DNA from: Incurvaria masculella
Lineage: Eukaryota > Arthropoda > Insecta > Lepidoptera > Incurvariidae
Assembly (NCBI GenBank): GCA_946894095.1
Contig: OX335656.1
Span: 1,441,001-1,505,000, forward strand
Length of the DNA stretch: 64,000 nucleotides
Direction of reading: 5' to 3'
In this document: positions 63,844-64,000 of the stretch, one piece after another
Position numbering within the stretch: position 1 is the stretch's first letter
How the letters are laid out: every line of letters begins with the position of its first letter
Notes under the pieces: generated by a model
The model's database searches: none
Told to the model about the DNA's origin: nothing
The model's input: only the letters and a program-made list of their open reading frames with translations
Program-made: the position numbers and the translations under genes

Positions 63844-64000
63844 ATGATTGACACAGATTGGATAGGTAAGTACAGGGAAGTTTTAATCAGCTTTCTCAAA
63901 AGGTATTCTAACTCTTTTATCCAGAACCTGCCTACAACGCGTATCAAAACCGGCGAACTTAAAATTGCTCTCGAAGACCCTACCAAGACTGTGCATAGGA
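63844..64000 (+). CDS. Gypsy pol, start of reverse transcriptase region (partial)
   Basis: The frame from the ATG at 63844 reads MIDTDWIGKYREVLISF, then NSFIQNLPTTRIKTGELKI and ALEDPTKTVHR at the window edge. The order Lx.Y...F...LPTTR.KTGEL.I.L.DP.KTV.R is the linker that precedes the reverse transcriptase fingers in Ty3/Gypsy polyproteins. The upstream protease region (63540-63840) contains stops, so the polyprotein is degraded. The rest lies beyond the window. Confidence 0.7.
   Translation, partial: MIDTDWIGKYREVLISFLKRYSNSFIQNLPTTRIKTGELKIALEDPTKTVHR

Larger units (their letters stand above)
62270..64000 (+). mobile_element. Ty3/Gypsy LTR retrotransposon, 5' part, runs off the window
   Basis: An LTR-like region with a core promoter (TATAAAAAGG at 62345 and an initiator-like GCAGTTGG about 31 bp downstream) precedes a degraded gag and a polyprotein segment with the sequence that introduces Gypsy reverse transcriptases. 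The exact LTR borders and primer-binding site cannot be set, because the 3' LTR is outside the window. Confidence 0.65.

Overview
The window looks like nuclear DNA of a moth or butterfly. The grounds are AT-rich sequence with very few host genes, many copies of dispersed repeats I associate with lepidopteran genomes (notably a roughly 300 bp element whose ends read AACCGGCCAAGTGCGAGTC and GGGTTCCGTACCCAAAG around a CCGT-type tetranucleotide block), LINE 3' ends, several SINE families, MITEs, mariner, Penelope-like and Ty3/Gypsy elements. The species cannot be read from the sequence.

Host genes: only two ORFs look like ordinary cellular genes. They are tandem, intronless seven-transmembrane proteins at 5011-5958 and 8524-9465, clearly paralogous and resembling class-B-like GPCR cores without a large ectodomain. 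The rest of 1-34300 is non-coding or repeat-derived: a Penelope-like remnant with inverted terminal repeats (1078-1682), a second one that keeps a GIY-YIG endonuclease ORF (11326-12225), a deletion-derivative mariner (22495-23402), TTAA-flanked MITEs, a partly tandem 620 bp repeat (25115-27910), and SINEs with 5S-rRNA-like or tRNA-like heads on a common body.

The centrepiece is a Polinton/Maverick (adintovirus-like virophage-type transposon) at 34840-51090. It has AGT...ACT ends, terminal inverted repeats with internal 82-84 bp subrepeats, and a 6 bp target duplication (TCCGTT). It carries a spliced early gene whose start codon appears to be built across an intron, a family B DNA polymerase (frameshifted), a minus-strand spliced gene, the packaging ATPase, a conserved gene split by a complete mariner, a small fibre-like protein, a chromodomain integrase, a phospholipase A2 protein, an adenain-like protease, the minor capsid (frameshifted), a 45-residue basic microprotein, the double-jelly-roll major capsid, and a 169-residue conserved protein. 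From the minor capsid onward the genes are chained by ATGA stop/start overlaps, which suggests polycistronic expression by termination-reinitiation.

The flanks are unusual. The uninterrupted target site, identical for about 347 bp on the right, is present again at 53403-53793, and the sequence left of the Polinton (34314-34790) recurs right of it (51444-51920). Together these read as a tandem duplication in which only one copy holds the Polinton, or as two haplotypes joined in assembly. The second copy contains a palindrome with about 117 bp arms.

The right-hand part (54-62 kb) is again SINE/MITE/LINE debris. The window ends inside a Ty3/Gypsy element: LTR-like promoter, degraded gag with a CCHC knuckle, and the beginning of the reverse transcriptase region running off the end.
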